Translations under genes and position numbers: made by a program
Notes under the pieces: model-generated
Seen by the model: only the letters and a program-made list of their open reading frames with translations
Told to the model about the DNA's origin: nothing
Databases searched by the model: none
Shown: in pieces, positions 1-8,668 of the stretch
Numbering within the stretch: position 1 is the first letter of the stretch
How the letters are laid out: each line of letters begins with the position of its first letter
Origin: Gammaproteobacteria bacterium 39-13
Lineage (GTDB): Bacteria; Pseudomonadota; Gammaproteobacteria; Berkiellales; Berkiellaceae
DNA length: 64,000 nt
Assembly (NCBI GenBank): GCA_001898235.1
Contig: MKTN01000055.1
Coordinates: 124,001 to 188,000, forward strand
Reading direction: 5' to 3'

Positions 1-1
1 T

Positions 2-805
2 GAAATCATACGTCATGATATTTGCTATCCTATTTCCGTCGAGGTAGATGCAATCTATCATTTAGCCTGCCCTGCAAGCCCTATTCACTATCAACGCGAC
101 TCCATCCAAACCACTAAAACCAGCGTGCTCGGTGCACTTAATGTACTGGAGCTAGCAAAACGTCTGCATGTTCCCGTGCTTTTTAGCTCTACCAGTGAAG
201 TTTATGGCGATCCTCATGTCCATCCGCAACGAGAAGAATATTGGGGAAACGTCAATTCAGTAGGTCCTCGCGCTTGTTATGATGAAGGCAAACGGTGTGC
301 AGAAAGTTTATTTATGGATTATCACCGTCAATATAACGTTGATATCCGCATCGCTCGAATTTTTAATACTTATGGCCCCCATATGTGTGCCGAAGATGGA
401 CGAGTTGTCAGTAATTTTATTGTAGAAGCGTTACAAAATAATCCAATTACAATTTATGGTGATGGTAAACAAAGCCGCTCTTTTTGCTATGTTGACGATC
501 TCGTGACAGGCCTCATGCTGCTTCAAGAAAAAGCCAAATTACATACTCCTGTCAACCTCGGTAATCCCGTCGAAAAATCCATGAATGAGCTGGCAGAAAT
601 TGTCATCAATTTAACAGGCAGTGCTTCAGACATTTCCTTTCATCCACTTCCTGTTGATGATCCAAAGCAACGCTGCCCAGATATTTCAAAAGCTAAACGA
701 GAATTAGGCTGGGAGCCTAAAGTTGATCTCAAGACAGGCTTGCAGAAAACCATTGAATACTTTCAAGCTGTATTAAGTAAACAACCGGAACTAACCTACT
801 CATGA
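2..805 (+). CDS. UDP-glucuronate decarboxylase (UDP-xylose synthase), 5'-partial
   Basis: Extended SDR sugar-nucleotide enzyme that would turn UDP-glucuronate into UDP-xylose in the cytoplasm. The frame is open from base 2, so the Rossmann glycine motif and N-terminus lie outside the window; about 267 residues are visible. Seen: HLACPASP near the visible N-terminus, the catalytic YxxxK in [12 protein letters not shown], and the substrate-loop motif [13 protein letters not shown], all typical of the UXS branch rather than of dTDP-glucose dehydratase. It ends in an ATGA overlap with the next glycosyltransferase, so the two are probably cotranslated. A related NAD-dependent UDP-sugar decarboxylase or epimerase is the alternative; UXS is favoured by the RACYDEGKR motif. 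Confidence 0.85.
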   Translation, partial: EIIRHDICYPISVEVDAIYHLACPASPIHYQRDSIQTTKTSVLGALNVLELAKRLHVPVLFSSTSEVYGDPHVHPQREEYWGNVNSVGPRACYDEGKRCAESLFMDYHRQYNVDIRIARIFNTYGPHMCAEDGRVVSNFIVEALQNNPITIYGDGKQSRSFCYVDDLVTGLMLLQEKAKLHTPVNLGNPVEKSMNELAEIVINLTGSASDISFHPLPVDDPKQRCPDISKAKRELGWEPKVDLKTGLQKTIEYFQAVLSKQPELTYS

Positions 806-1551
806 CGTATACGCTCTCTGTTATTATTCCTTGTTATAATGAAAAAAATACCATTGGCCAATTATTATCCGCTGTGCGCCAGGCACCGATAGAAGGCAAA
901 CTCGAGATTATTGTTGTTAATGATGGCTCATCTGATGGGGTAGATGCTCTTTTAGAAACTGCTCTCAAACCGCAGATTGATATCTTAATTCACCACCCAA
1001 AGAATATGGGTAAAGGGGCCGCACTTCATACAGGAATCAAACATGCGACCGGTGATTTTGTCATCATTCAGGACTCTGATCTTGAATACTCACCACAAGA
1101 ATATCCTAAACTATTGAATCCCCTCCTCTCCGGCAAAGCTGATGTTGTTTATGGTAGTCGCTTTATTGGTGGCGATACCCATCGCGTGCTTTATTTTTGG
1201 CACTCAATGGGAAATAAATTCCTTACTTTATTAAGTAACATGTTTACCAACCTTAATCTCACTGATATGGAAACCTGTTACAAAGTTTTTAAACGCAATA
1301 TTATTCAAAGCCTTCCCTTACAAGAATGCCGCTTTGGCTTTGAACCTGAAGTTACAGCCCATATTGCTCGTATACCTAATATTCGCATTTATGAAGTGGG
1401 TATTTCTTATTATGGTCGTACTTATCAAGAAGGTAAAAAGATTGGCTGGAGAGATGGTTTTAGAGCCATTTATTGCATTTTGAAGTATGGTCCCATCTAC
1501 CGCTTACTAAACTGCAAAAAAAATCCTGCCAAGGCCGTTGAGGAACTTTAG
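802..1551 (+). CDS. Family 2 glycosyltransferase, dolichol-phosphate mannosyltransferase-like
   Basis: GT-A fold transferase of 249 aa. VVNDGSSDG at residues 38-46 and the metal-binding DSD at 91-93 (in QDSDLEYSP) are the DPM1/GtrB-type motifs, and DVVYGSRF is the usual following segment. No C-terminal membrane pair is visible, so this is the soluble DPM1-like form. Such enzymes load a sugar onto a polyprenyl phosphate or extend a lipid-linked glycan at the inner membrane. It starts in a 4-nt ATGA overlap with the UDP-xylose synthase gene and ends 21 nt from the convergent rfbB. The sugar donor cannot be told from sequence. Confidence 0.85.
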   Translation: MTYTLSVIIPCYNEKNTIGQLLSAVRQAPIEGKLEIIVVNDGSSDGVDALLETALKPQIDILIHHPKNMGKGAALHTGIKHATGDFVIIQDSDLEYSPQEYPKLLNPLLSGKADVVYGSRFIGGDTHRVLYFWHSMGNKFLTLLSNMFTNLNLTDMETCYKVFKRNIIQSLPLQECRFGFEPEVTAHIARIPNIRIYEVGISYYGRTYQEGKKIGWRDGFRAIYCILKYGPIYRLLNCKKNPAKAVEEL

Positions 1552-1572
1552 GTTCCTCAACGACAATATTTT

Positions 1573-2601
1573 TCAAACTTCGCCGATAGTTTCTGCTAAC
1601 ATGTTGTGTTGCTTGAAATGATGAATATAGTAGGTAAGTGTTTGCATCAATCCTGTTGCAAACGCTGTTTCAGGTTTCCACCCCAATGCTAATTCAATTT
1701 TATTTATTGAGACAGCATATCTGAAATCATGACCGGGTCTGTCTGTCACATAGTTGATCAAAGCGCTATAATCTCCCTTGCTTGTGCTAGGACATAATTC
1801 ATTAAGTTTGGCACAGATCAATAATGCAAGATCAATATTCGATAATTCATTGTTACCACCAACATTAAAATGCGCGCCAGCAGAGGCCAAATGAAAAACC
1901 TTGTCTATCGCTTGGCAGTGATCAGTCACAAACAACCAATCTCTCACATTTTTGCCATTACCGTAAATAGGGATAGACTGCCCTGCTAAGGCCTTACGAA
2001 TAATCGTTGGGATCAACTTTTCCGCATGTTGATGTGGACCATAATTATTAGAACAATTAGTAATAACCGTATTTAAACCATATGTTTTATGATAGCTTCT
2101 TACTAGATGATCACTACTTGCTTTGCTTGCACTATAAGGCGAATTAGGCGCATATGGTGTTTCTTCAGTAAAGAATCCTTCTTCGCCCAAACTGCCATAG
2201 ACTTCATCGGTGGAAATATGGTGAAAACGGGACTCTTTTTTAGAGCCTGTCCAATATTTTCTTGCGGCTTCCAGCAATGTAAAAGTCCCCAACACATTTG
2301 TTTTAATAAAAATATCAGGCTGATTAATTGAATTATCTACATGCGATTCTGCCGCAAAATGAATTACACCCTCAATCTCATATTCTATAAAAAGCTTTTC
2401 TACTAGCGCACTATCGGTAATATCACCTTTTACAAAAATATGGCGAGGATGATGCAAAAAAGAATCCATGTTATCAATTGATGCCGCATAACTAAGCTTA
2501 TCTAAATTGATAATGGTATAATTTTGGTGTTGCGTTAAAAAATAATCAATTGCATTTGAACCTATAAAGCCCGCACCACCAGTTATTAATAAATTTTTCA
2601 T
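1573..2601 (-). CDS. rfbB: dTDP-glucose 4,6-dehydratase
   Basis: Converts dTDP-D-glucose to dTDP-4-keto-6-deoxy-D-glucose, the second step of dTDP-deoxysugar synthesis. The 342-aa length is normal. Seen: NAD-binding GGAGFIGS at residues 8-15, HFAAESHVD, the STDEVYG segment, and catalytic YSASKASSDHLV (YxxxK). The start overlaps the rfbA stop by 4 nt, and rfbA, fdtB and fdtA lie immediately upstream, so this is the last gene of a dTDP-3-amino-sugar operon. With no rmlC or rmlD beside it, its product is probably committed to the FdtA/FdtB branch rather than to rhamnose. Confidence 0.95.
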   Translation of the reverse strand: MKNLLITGGAGFIGSNAIDYFLTQHQNYTIINLDKLSYAASIDNMDSFLHHPRHIFVKGDITDSALVEKLFIEYEIEGVIHFAAESHVDNSINQPDIFIKTNVLGTFTLLEAARKYWTGSKKESRFHHISTDEVYGSLGEEGFFTEETPYAPNSPYSASKASSDHLVRSYHKTYGLNTVITNCSNNYGPHQHAEKLIPTIIRKALAGQSIPIYGNGKNVRDWLFVTDHCQAIDKVFHLASAGAHFNVGGNNELSNIDLALLICAKLNELCPSTSKGDYSALINYVTDRPGHDFRYAVSINKIELALGWKPETAFATGLMQTLTYYIHHFKQHNMLAETIGEV

Positions 2602-3488
2602 CGGCTTACAACCTGCTTAAATTCCCTATGAAGAATATCTTCTAAATAAATACGATATTCACTTTGTGGATAATCCTCTATCAGCTTTATATATTGCTCC
2701 AAACTGATGTACTTCATTCGATAAGCAATTTCTTCAATGCAGGCAATTTTCAAACCCTGACGAGATTCTATCACTTCAACAAAACGACTCGCTTCTTGCA
2801 TACTGGAATGCGTGCCTGTATCTAACCACGCCAAACCACGACCTAAAATTTCAAGCTGTAATTGATTTTTATTAAGATAATAGGTATTGACGTCAGATAT
2901 TTCTAACTCACCTCGTTTTGAGGGTTTGAGATCTTTGGCGATATCAACAACTTGTTTGTCATAAAAATAAAGCCCCGTAATAGCATAATGAGATTTGGGT
3001 TGCTTAGGTTTTTCCTCAATACTTATTACTTTACCCTGGCTATCAAGCTCTGCCACACCATAACGCTCAGGATCTTTAACATAATAACCAAACAAACACG
3101 CCCCCGTTTCTAAGGCTGTAATATTTTTTAGATATGCAGGAAAACCTTCACCGTAAAATATATTATCGCCCAAAATCAAACAAACCGGCTGCTGATTAAT
3201 AAATTTTTCCCCAATGATAAACGCTTGAGGGATCCCTTGGGGTTCAGCCTGAACTTCATAAGAAATATTTAACCCTAAGTGCGCACCGTCTTTAAATAAA
3301 GATCTAAAAGGCTCTAAATCACGCGGCGTTGTCACCATCAGAATTTCTCGGATCCCAGCGAGCATCAAAACCGACAAAGGGTAATACACTAAAGGTTTAT
3401 CATATATGGGAAGTAACTGTTTACAAACCGTTTTGGTCAGTGGCCAAAGTCTGCTTCCAGTACCGCCGGCTAAAATAATACCTTTCAT
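2598..3488 (-). CDS. rfbA: Glucose-1-phosphate thymidylyltransferase
   Basis: Joins dTTP and glucose-1-phosphate to give dTDP-glucose, the entry step of the dTDP-sugar branch. The 296-aa length is standard. N-terminal [11 protein letters not shown] is the nucleotide-binding signature, followed by [25 protein letters not shown] and VEEKP-like [11 protein letters not shown] motifs. It overlaps fdtB upstream and rfbB downstream by 4 nt each. These overlaps imply cotranslation of the four-gene set. A uridylyltransferase role is unlikely given the RmlA-specific [10 protein letters not shown] segment and the neighbours. Confidence 0.96.
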   Translation of the reverse strand: MKGIILAGGTGSRLWPLTKTVCKQLLPIYDKPLVYYPLSVLMLAGIREILMVTTPRDLEPFRSLFKDGAHLGLNISYEVQAEPQGIPQAFIIGEKFINQQPVCLILGDNIFYGEGFPAYLKNITALETGACLFGYYVKDPERYGVAELDSQGKVISIEEKPKQPKSHYAITGLYFYDKQVVDIAKDLKPSKRGELEISDVNTYYLNKNQLQLEILGRGLAWLDTGTHSSMQEASRFVEVIESRQGLKIACIEEIAYRMKYISLEQYIKLIEDYPQSEYRIYLEDILHREFKQVVSR

Positions 3489-4597
3489 ACTGATGTCCTT
3501 TGCATGAATTGATTCATTATTTCACAAACATATTTAACATCTTCTTCTGTATGAAAATAAGAAATGGGTAAACTCAGCGTTGTTTGATGCAGTCTATCAC
3601 TAATAGGAAAATCATTTTGATTAAACATCCCTAAAAGCGCTTTTTGTTTATAAGGCGCCACAGGATAATGAACTTCCGTAGTAATACCTTGCTCTTTTAA
3701 ATATTCTCGTAACATATCACGTGAAGTCGAATAAACATTATAAATATGATACACCCCATAATAGCCATGTTGGTGCTTGGGTTTTTGATAACGTTCATCT
3801 AAATATTTATCGTAAACTGCAGCTAATTTTCTTTTATGTTCATTAATTTTATCTAAATATGGCAATTTTACATTCAAAAATCCTGCCTGAATTTCATCCA
3901 AACGAGAATTCATACCAATATAATCATTATGATATTTGATATGAGAACCATAATTTCGTAATGCACGAAGTTTAGTGGCAAGATTGTCATCATTGGTAAG
4001 TGCGGCTCCCGCATCCCCCAATGCACCAAGATTTTTAGTGGGATAAAAACTAAACGCTGAAATACTGCTGAAAGTCCCTACCTTCCTACCAAAATACTCA
4101 GCACCATGTGCTTGAGCACAATCTTCAATAATATGAAGAGCATACTTTTCTGCTAAAGCCGTGATCACTTCCATCTCACAAGGATAGCCATACAGATGGA
4201 CGGGCATAATCGCCTTAGTCTTGGGTGAAATTTTCTCTTCAATTTTACTCACATCAATATTAGCGTGATGAGGATGTGGCTCAACTAAAACCGGGGTGTG
4301 TCCTGCTTTTAAAATAGCGAGAATGCAAGCAACATAAGCATTAGCCGACACAAGTACTTCAGATTGTGGCGGTAAATCTAATGCCACTAAAGCCAGGATA
4401 AGTGCGTCTAACCCCGAAGCCACCCCGATGCAATGCTTTACCCCAATATATTCAGCGAATGATTGCTCAAATTCTTGTACTTGTTTACCTAGAATATACC
4501 ATCCTGAGGTCATCACATTGTTAAATTTAGTCTGATAATCTTGAAAAAAATCATGATTCAGTTTACCTAAATTTTCATATTCCACTTTTCTTAGCAT
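3485..4597 (-). CDS. fdtB: dTDP-3-amino-3,6-dideoxyhexose transaminase (DegT/DnrJ/EryC1 family)
   Basis: PLP enzyme that aminates C3 of dTDP-3-keto-6-deoxyhexose, giving dTDP-Fuc3N or dTDP-Qui3N. Seen: [13 protein letters not shown] cofactor-binding region, [11 protein letters not shown], and the Schiff-base lysine in [15 protein letters not shown]. The start is placed at the ATG at 4597: an AAGGAG lies 10 nt upstream and it sits just after the fdtA stop (4599), whereas a longer frame to 4651 would overlap fdtA by about 50 nt and add a non-family N-terminus. The product is 370 aa, usual for the family. Galacto or gluco configuration (Fdt versus Qdt) depends on the isomerase and cannot be settled here. 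Confidence 0.9.
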   Translation of the reverse strand: MLRKVEYENLGKLNHDFFQDYQTKFNNVMTSGWYILGKQVQEFEQSFAEYIGVKHCIGVASGLDALILALVALDLPPQSEVLVSANAYVACILAILKAGHTPVLVEPHPHHANIDVSKIEEKISPKTKAIMPVHLYGYPCEMEVITALAEKYALHIIEDCAQAHGAEYFGRKVGTFSSISAFSFYPTKNLGALGDAGAALTNDDNLATKLRALRNYGSHIKYHNDYIGMNSRLDEIQAGFLNVKLPYLDKINEHKRKLAAVYDKYLDERYQKPKHQHGYYGVYHIYNVYSTSRDMLREYLKEQGITTEVHYPVAPYKQKALLGMFNQNDFPISDRLHQTTLSLPISYFHTEEDVKYVCEIMNQFMQRTSV

Positions 4598-4598
4598 T

Positions 4599-4961
4599 TT
4601 AGAGTGGCTCCTTGATATAATCATTCGCATCATAAAAATGAGAAGCGGCAACCAGCAATATGGGTTGTCCTTGAAAATGTCTCATTTCATGCCAATCGTC
4701 CGGTTCCAACAACAGTACCTCATTTGGCTTTTCTAAGATAAAGATCTCTTCGTGTTGATGTTTTTTTACGACAACTTCACATTTCCCCTGCAGACATATT
4801 AATGCCTGCCATGTTTGCTTATGACGGTGCTTGCCTCTGGCTTCGTCATTTAAATCATATATCCAGTAAAGTCGTTTCATTTCAAAAGGCAAAACCTTTT
4901 CTAGTACTGTCAGCGATCCTCTGCTATCAGATCGTGTGGGCAACTCAATAATGTGCGCCAT
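4599..4961 (-). CDS. fdtA: dTDP-4-keto-6-deoxyhexose 3,4-ketoisomerase (cupin)
   Basis: Small 120-aa single-domain cupin of the WxcM C-terminal/FdtA family. It moves the keto group from C4 to C3 of dTDP-4-keto-6-deoxyglucose so that FdtB can aminate C3. Seen: [10 protein letters not shown] at the N-terminus, the [16 protein letters not shown] cupin motif with its histidines, and the late WHEMRHF segment. An AGGAG lies 6 nt before the ATG. It precedes fdtB with 1 nt between stop and start. QdtA, which gives the gluco isomer, is a close homologue and remains possible; the family is certain, the stereochemistry is not. Confidence 0.88.
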   Translation of the reverse strand: MAHIIELPTRSDSRGSLTVLEKVLPFEMKRLYWIYDLNDEARGKHRHKQTWQALICLQGKCEVVVKKHQHEEIFILEKPNEVLLLEPDDWHEMRHFQGQPILLVAASHFYDANDYIKEPL

Positions 4962-4963
4962 GA

Positions 4964-5965
4964 TTAACTCCTAAAACTCATCGCTGGGAAAATGTTATAG
5001 ATCCCTAATAATTTTTTCTTAACATTCCTTGCATATTCTCTGAGTGAAAATTTACTCGTCGCTTTACAATGCAAGTTAATAGATTTTAAATTTACTGAAA
5101 TATCTTTATGCGCCATTAATACTTGCTCACCATGAAACAAAGCCTTTACGTAGGGCTCATAAATTTCTTTGATCACATTTTCAGATAGCTTATAGGTACC
5201 AAAATCAATTTGTTGGTTAACAAATTTTAGTCCATGAAAATGATAAAAAATTAAATCAAATTTCTGTTTACTATCGCGTTTAATCAATGTAATAGAGGAT
5301 TTTGAGGTCGAATCAACTTCGTATTGCTGAATATTCCAAGGGGCAACACCTCCCCCCAAATGTGTAAGCACTTTGACTTTTTTGAAGCGCTCTAACCAAT
5401 CATCTAGATATTTTTGGTCGCCAAATCTGCCTGGTTCAACTCGGTTATAACACCATTCAATACAGGCATCGCGCCACCACCTTAGGGCTTCTAAACCATA
5501 TTGATCATTTTTGAAATACATGAATTGAACACAATATTTCCCTGAAACGGCAGAATGATCATATTCTTTGGTATATCGATGTTCTGTGATGAGAATGGAA
5601 TCGTGTTGAGCTTCTTCAAGCAAAATAGCAGGATCTTGCCAAAAATAAAGATCCGCATCCAGATAACAAATATCTGATAAATGATATTTTTCTAAACAAT
5701 ACAAGACTGTTGACGAAGTACATGTCCAACAATATTCTGCAATCGTTCTTTGTTTTTTCACCTGCAATAATGCAGGTGTTTCAAAATCTTTCAATGAAAT
5801 TACCGTCACTGCTTTCAATTTCATTGCAGATAAAATCTGAAAAACTTCTTCATCAAAAGCGAAAATATATAAGTGAAACTCTTTTGCGCTTCTTAACAAA
5901 GAATGGTATAAAGCCAATCCTCGAGAAAGATACAAGCTATTAAATAAAGTGCAATAATTCAACAT
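4964..5965 (-). CDS. Putative GT-A-type glycosyltransferase (nucleotide-diphospho-sugar transferase)
   Basis: 333-aa protein with the layout of a retaining GT-A transferase: an N-terminal strand set starting NYCTLFNSLYLSRGLALYHSL, a DAD metal site at residues 103-105 within CYLDADLYF, and a later LGGGVAPWNIQQY segment. It resembles GT8-like hexosyl transferases annotated in LPS and capsule loci. The SD is unusually strong: AAAGGAGGTGA directly before the ATG, so the protein may be made in larger amounts than its operon partners. It lies 29 nt after a methyltransferase gene and 2 nt before fdtA. The donor and acceptor are unknown. Confidence 0.7.
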   Translation of the reverse strand: MLNYCTLFNSLYLSRGLALYHSLLRSAKEFHLYIFAFDEEVFQILSAMKLKAVTVISLKDFETPALLQVKKQRTIAEYCWTCTSSTVLYCLEKYHLSDICYLDADLYFWQDPAILLEEAQHDSILITEHRYTKEYDHSAVSGKYCVQFMYFKNDQYGLEALRWWRDACIEWCYNRVEPGRFGDQKYLDDWLERFKKVKVLTHLGGGVAPWNIQQYEVDSTSKSSITLIKRDSKQKFDLIFYHFHGLKFVNQQIDFGTYKLSENVIKEIYEPYVKALFHGEQVLMAHKDISVNLKSINLHCKATSKFSLREYARNVKKKLLGIYNIFPAMSFRS

Positions 5966-5994
5966 TCACCTCCTTTAGAAAAGTCTGTTCGACT

Positions 5995-6693
5995 TCAGCA
6001 TTTTTGAAAAACGCCTACCCAACCATCTTTTCTTCCTATGAGGCGAAAACTTCCCCAATAGAGCAGACACATTAATAAATCATACATTTGCAAAATACGG
6101 GTCATTGCTGATTTAAAAAGTTTAGCTCGATGAAATGTAGACATAAAAGGGCTCTTCCTGAACCAAATATCTTTCATTTCTAATTTGTGAGTAGAATAAT
6201 ATTGTACCTGGGCTTGCTGCTGACCAAACACCATTTGCAAACCTAATGGATGATATGGTTTAACATGATCAAAATCATCATAAAAATAATCAGAATAAAG
6301 AGGCGTTGCAATAATTAAGTATCCGCCTTTCTCTAATCGCGATAGATAAAAATTAAGAAACGTAAGCAACTCTTCTGGACGAAAATGTTCAATAATATGC
6401 GAACAAATAATAATATCAAATGTAGAGGTGGCTTCGCTGAATGTTTCTAGCGAAATACAGTTTATCCCTTTTTCAATATTTTCTTTGATGATTTTAGGGT
6501 TCTTATCAACTCCCAATACATCAAATCCCTTTTTTTTCAATGGGACAAGATAACGCCCATAACCACACCCAACGTCTAATACTCTCGCATCACGCTGAGC
6601 AAATTTCTCAACAAAATGAAGTAATTTATTTACTTCAGCGTCAAGAGAGATAATTTTTTGATACCAACGCTTGATCATATTCTGCCTTTTCAA
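5995..6693 (-). CDS. Class I SAM-dependent methyltransferase
   Basis: 232-aa Rossmann-type methyltransferase. Motif I is VLDVGCGYG at residues 39-47, with an acidic strand-2 end in VLGVDKN and a post-motif IIICSHIIEHF of the kind found in ubiE/methyltransf_11 members. The C-terminal part is basic and hydrophobic (LLMCLLYWGSFRLIGRK), which may hold it at the membrane. The start overlaps the upstream glycosyltransferase gene by 4 nt (ATGA). In this context it probably methylates a sugar of the glycan; the acceptor is not identifiable. Confidence 0.8.
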   Translation of the reverse strand: MKRQNMIKRWYQKIISLDAEVNKLLHFVEKFAQRDARVLDVGCGYGRYLVPLKKKGFDVLGVDKNPKIIKENIEKGINCISLETFSEATSTFDIIICSHIIEHFRPEELLTFLNFYLSRLEKGGYLIIATPLYSDYFYDDFDHVKPYHPLGLQMVFGQQQAQVQYYSTHKLEMKDIWFRKSPFMSTFHRAKLFKSAMTRILQMYDLLMCLLYWGSFRLIGRKDGWVGVFQKC

Positions 6694-7589
6694 GCACTTA
6701 ATAGTGCTTTTGCTTTTCTTAATATTCTTCGATAAATTGGTTCACGGGCATTTTTGAAAAATTTAACATAAGATTTAAATGCTTTCTTACTTTCTTCCAA
6801 GGGGATCCGAAAAAGCGCAACAGGCTTATCATTTGGCGTGACATCAAAAATTGAGGTGACAGCACAATGCTCCCCACTATTATCAAAACCAATATTACGC
6901 ACCAAACTTTTACCTGGATAAAGTGTTAACATATTTTGGAGAAAAGCACTTGCGTGCCAACGAATTGCCCAGGAATTATTTTTGCCTACAATTTGATTTT
7001 TTAACATCTCGATATTGGGTTGTGTGCCATGAAAATCAAATTCATATGCTAATCCTTTAGACTGCAACATTGCTAAAAGCTTTGTGCCATCTTTTTCAAA
7101 AAATTTCCAAGCCCGCTCCCAAGTAGCCCATCCCCAACAGTCTGCTCCCTTCATAAAATAGGTCGTTGGCATTTCTTCTTTTATCGGATAAGCATAACCA
7201 TGGATAGAAGCAACACAATCATCTTGTGCATACATTTCCAAAGCCTCGTTCATATATTTCAAAAAATAAGGAGAAACAACGAGATCATCTTCCATAACTA
7301 TTACTTTGCCAAATTGATTGACGATTTGGCTGACGCCTTCAATAATAGAATTCGCCAATCCCCTGTTTTTTTCTTGATGAATGACCGTTACAGTCTTAAA
7401 CCCCTCTATATGTTCTAATAGGTTTCTCACTTCCTGAACTTGCACCTCATTTTCCTGATTTTTTGGGCCATCAGAAAAAATGTACAAATCACTTTCCTTT
7501 GCTAATTCATTTTTTTGTAGCGCAATTAATGTTTGCTGCGCATGCCTCGCACGGTTATAAGTAAACAGGCAAATGGGGGCACATTGCAT
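6690..7589 (-). CDS. Family 2-like glycosyltransferase
   Basis: 299-aa GT-A transferase beginning with PICLFTYNRARHAQQTL, then YIFSDGPKN, QEKNRGLANSIIEGV and the metal site in VMEDDLVVSPYFL, a pattern seen in glycosyltransferases of LPS/capsule loci related to GNT-I-like GT2 proteins. WGWATWERAW later in the protein is a conserved acceptor-side motif of this group. The ATG is preceded by AGGG at good spacing. It is the first gene of the leftward operon 7589-1573, so the operon promoter should lie in 7590-7900. Substrates are unknown. Confidence 0.8.
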   Translation of the reverse strand: MQCAPICLFTYNRARHAQQTLIALQKNELAKESDLYIFSDGPKNQENEVQVQEVRNLLEHIEGFKTVTVIHQEKNRGLANSIIEGVSQIVNQFGKVIVMEDDLVVSPYFLKYMNEALEMYAQDDCVASIHGYAYPIKEEMPTTYFMKGADCWGWATWERAWKFFEKDGTKLLAMLQSKGLAYEFDFHGTQPNIEMLKNQIVGKNNSWAIRWHASAFLQNMLTLYPGKSLVRNIGFDNSGEHCAVTSIFDVTPNDKPVALFRIPLEESKKAFKSYVKFFKNAREPIYRRILRKAKALLSA

Positions 7590-7900
7590 GAGAATACCCT
7601 ATTGAGTGATAGTATTGAAAAAAGTGATTTATCTGGCATATTTTTGTTTTTAAGCAAAAATTTTCTTTACGCATGTTATCACAGGACCAAGTTGGACGGC
7701 ATATTCCCCCCCACCTAGCACTTAAAACGTTTAATTTTTACCACTCCACGCTAAAAGCTTGCCGACCAACATATAACTAAAATCGATCCCCCTTCTTGCA
7801 ATCAAGCAATTTAAATTTAATTCTCACACTCTCACTATGATAAAATCGCTTTCTTAAAATTTTTGAGTAATGTAATCCTACTATCTAAGGGTCAAGTGGA
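7590..7900. other. Divergent intergenic region between two glycan operons
   Basis: This 311-bp AT-rich gap separates the leftward glycosyltransferase operon from a rightward methyltransferase gene, so it must hold promoters for both directions. A TATGAT hexamer at 7836-7841 is a possible -10 for the rightward gene, but no good -35 was found at the right distance. On the other strand TTGCTT and GATAAA hexamers occur about 18 nt apart; this is weak. No ORF, RNA gene or repeat was recognised. Confidence 0.4.
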
Positions 7901-8665
7901 ATGGAACTTGTCAAATCAGGCTTGAAATCAATCATTCGACACCAACGTGATCCATTTCTCTTTGTTATCAAAAAAATTAATTCTTTGCTTAGAAAGCTTA
8001 GTGCACTTACTCATAAAGCACAGCTCTATTCACAATGGGCTGTCAAACCCAATCCAGAGTGGTTTGATCATTTTATTGATCAGCATTACCAATGGTCAGC
8101 TACAAAAAATCCCCTAGGCTGGGAACGCGGCATTTTCAATCTTCTGGCTATCAAAGAAAATTCTACTATATTAGAGATCTGTTGCGGGGATGGTTTTAAC
8201 GCCCATCATTTTTATGCCATTCGCGCAAAAAAAATCATCTCTGTCGACTTTGATCCAAAGGCGATAGCACATGCCAAAAAACACTTTCAAGCAGCGAATA
8301 TAGACTTTCGTATAGTAGATATCCGGCAGGGTTTACCGGAAGGCACATTTACCAATATTGTTTGGGATGCAGCAATAGAGCACTTCACACTCGAAGAAAT
8401 GAATCAGATTTTTGAAAATATATTGTCAAGGCTTACCCCAGATGGCATTTTAAGTGGTTACACTATTGTTGCTGAAGAACATGGTGCAAGTCATGACGAT
8501 CATGAGCACGAATTTACCTCAAAAGAAGAATTAAAAGCGAAATTAGCTCTTTTCTTCAAGCATGTGGCTGTGTTTGAAACAAAATATCCGGGACGGCACA
8601 ATCTTTATTTCTATGCCAGCCCAGCCCCTATGGAATTTTTAAAAGATTTTCAAATGGCCAACTAA
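7901..8665 (+). CDS. Class I SAM-dependent methyltransferase
   Basis: 254-aa methyltransferase. The SAM site is ILEICCGDGFN (residues 90-100), followed by ISVDFDPKAIAHAKKHF (strand 2 and helix) and WDAAIEHFTLEEM (motif around strand 4). The N-terminal 80 residues are basic and aromatic and may bind the acceptor. It is a rightward single gene facing the ABC exporter gene, whose stop is only 3 nt away, so the two transcripts converge. It most likely modifies a glycan component, inferred only from location. Confidence 0.75.
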   Translation: MELVKSGLKSIIRHQRDPFLFVIKKINSLLRKLSALTHKAQLYSQWAVKPNPEWFDHFIDQHYQWSATKNPLGWERGIFNLLAIKENSTILEICCGDGFNAHHFYAIRAKKIISVDFDPKAIAHAKKHFQAANIDFRIVDIRQGLPEGTFTNIVWDAAIEHFTLEEMNQIFENILSRLTPDGILSGYTIVAEEHGASHDDHEHEFTSKEELKAKLALFFKHVAVFETKYPGRHNLYFYASPAPMEFLKDFQMAN

Positions 8666-8668
8666 AAT

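Noticed and set aside
1573-3488. Rhamnose pathway (rmlABCD)
   Set aside because: rmlC and rmlD are absent and fdtA/fdtB are joined to rfbA/rfbB, so the dTDP-amino-sugar branch is the better reading.
4598-4651. Longer N-terminus for fdtB starting at 4651
   Set aside because: It overlaps the fdtA coding sequence, has no SD and adds 18 residues not seen in the family; the ATG at 4597 has AAGGAG and follows the fdtA stop.
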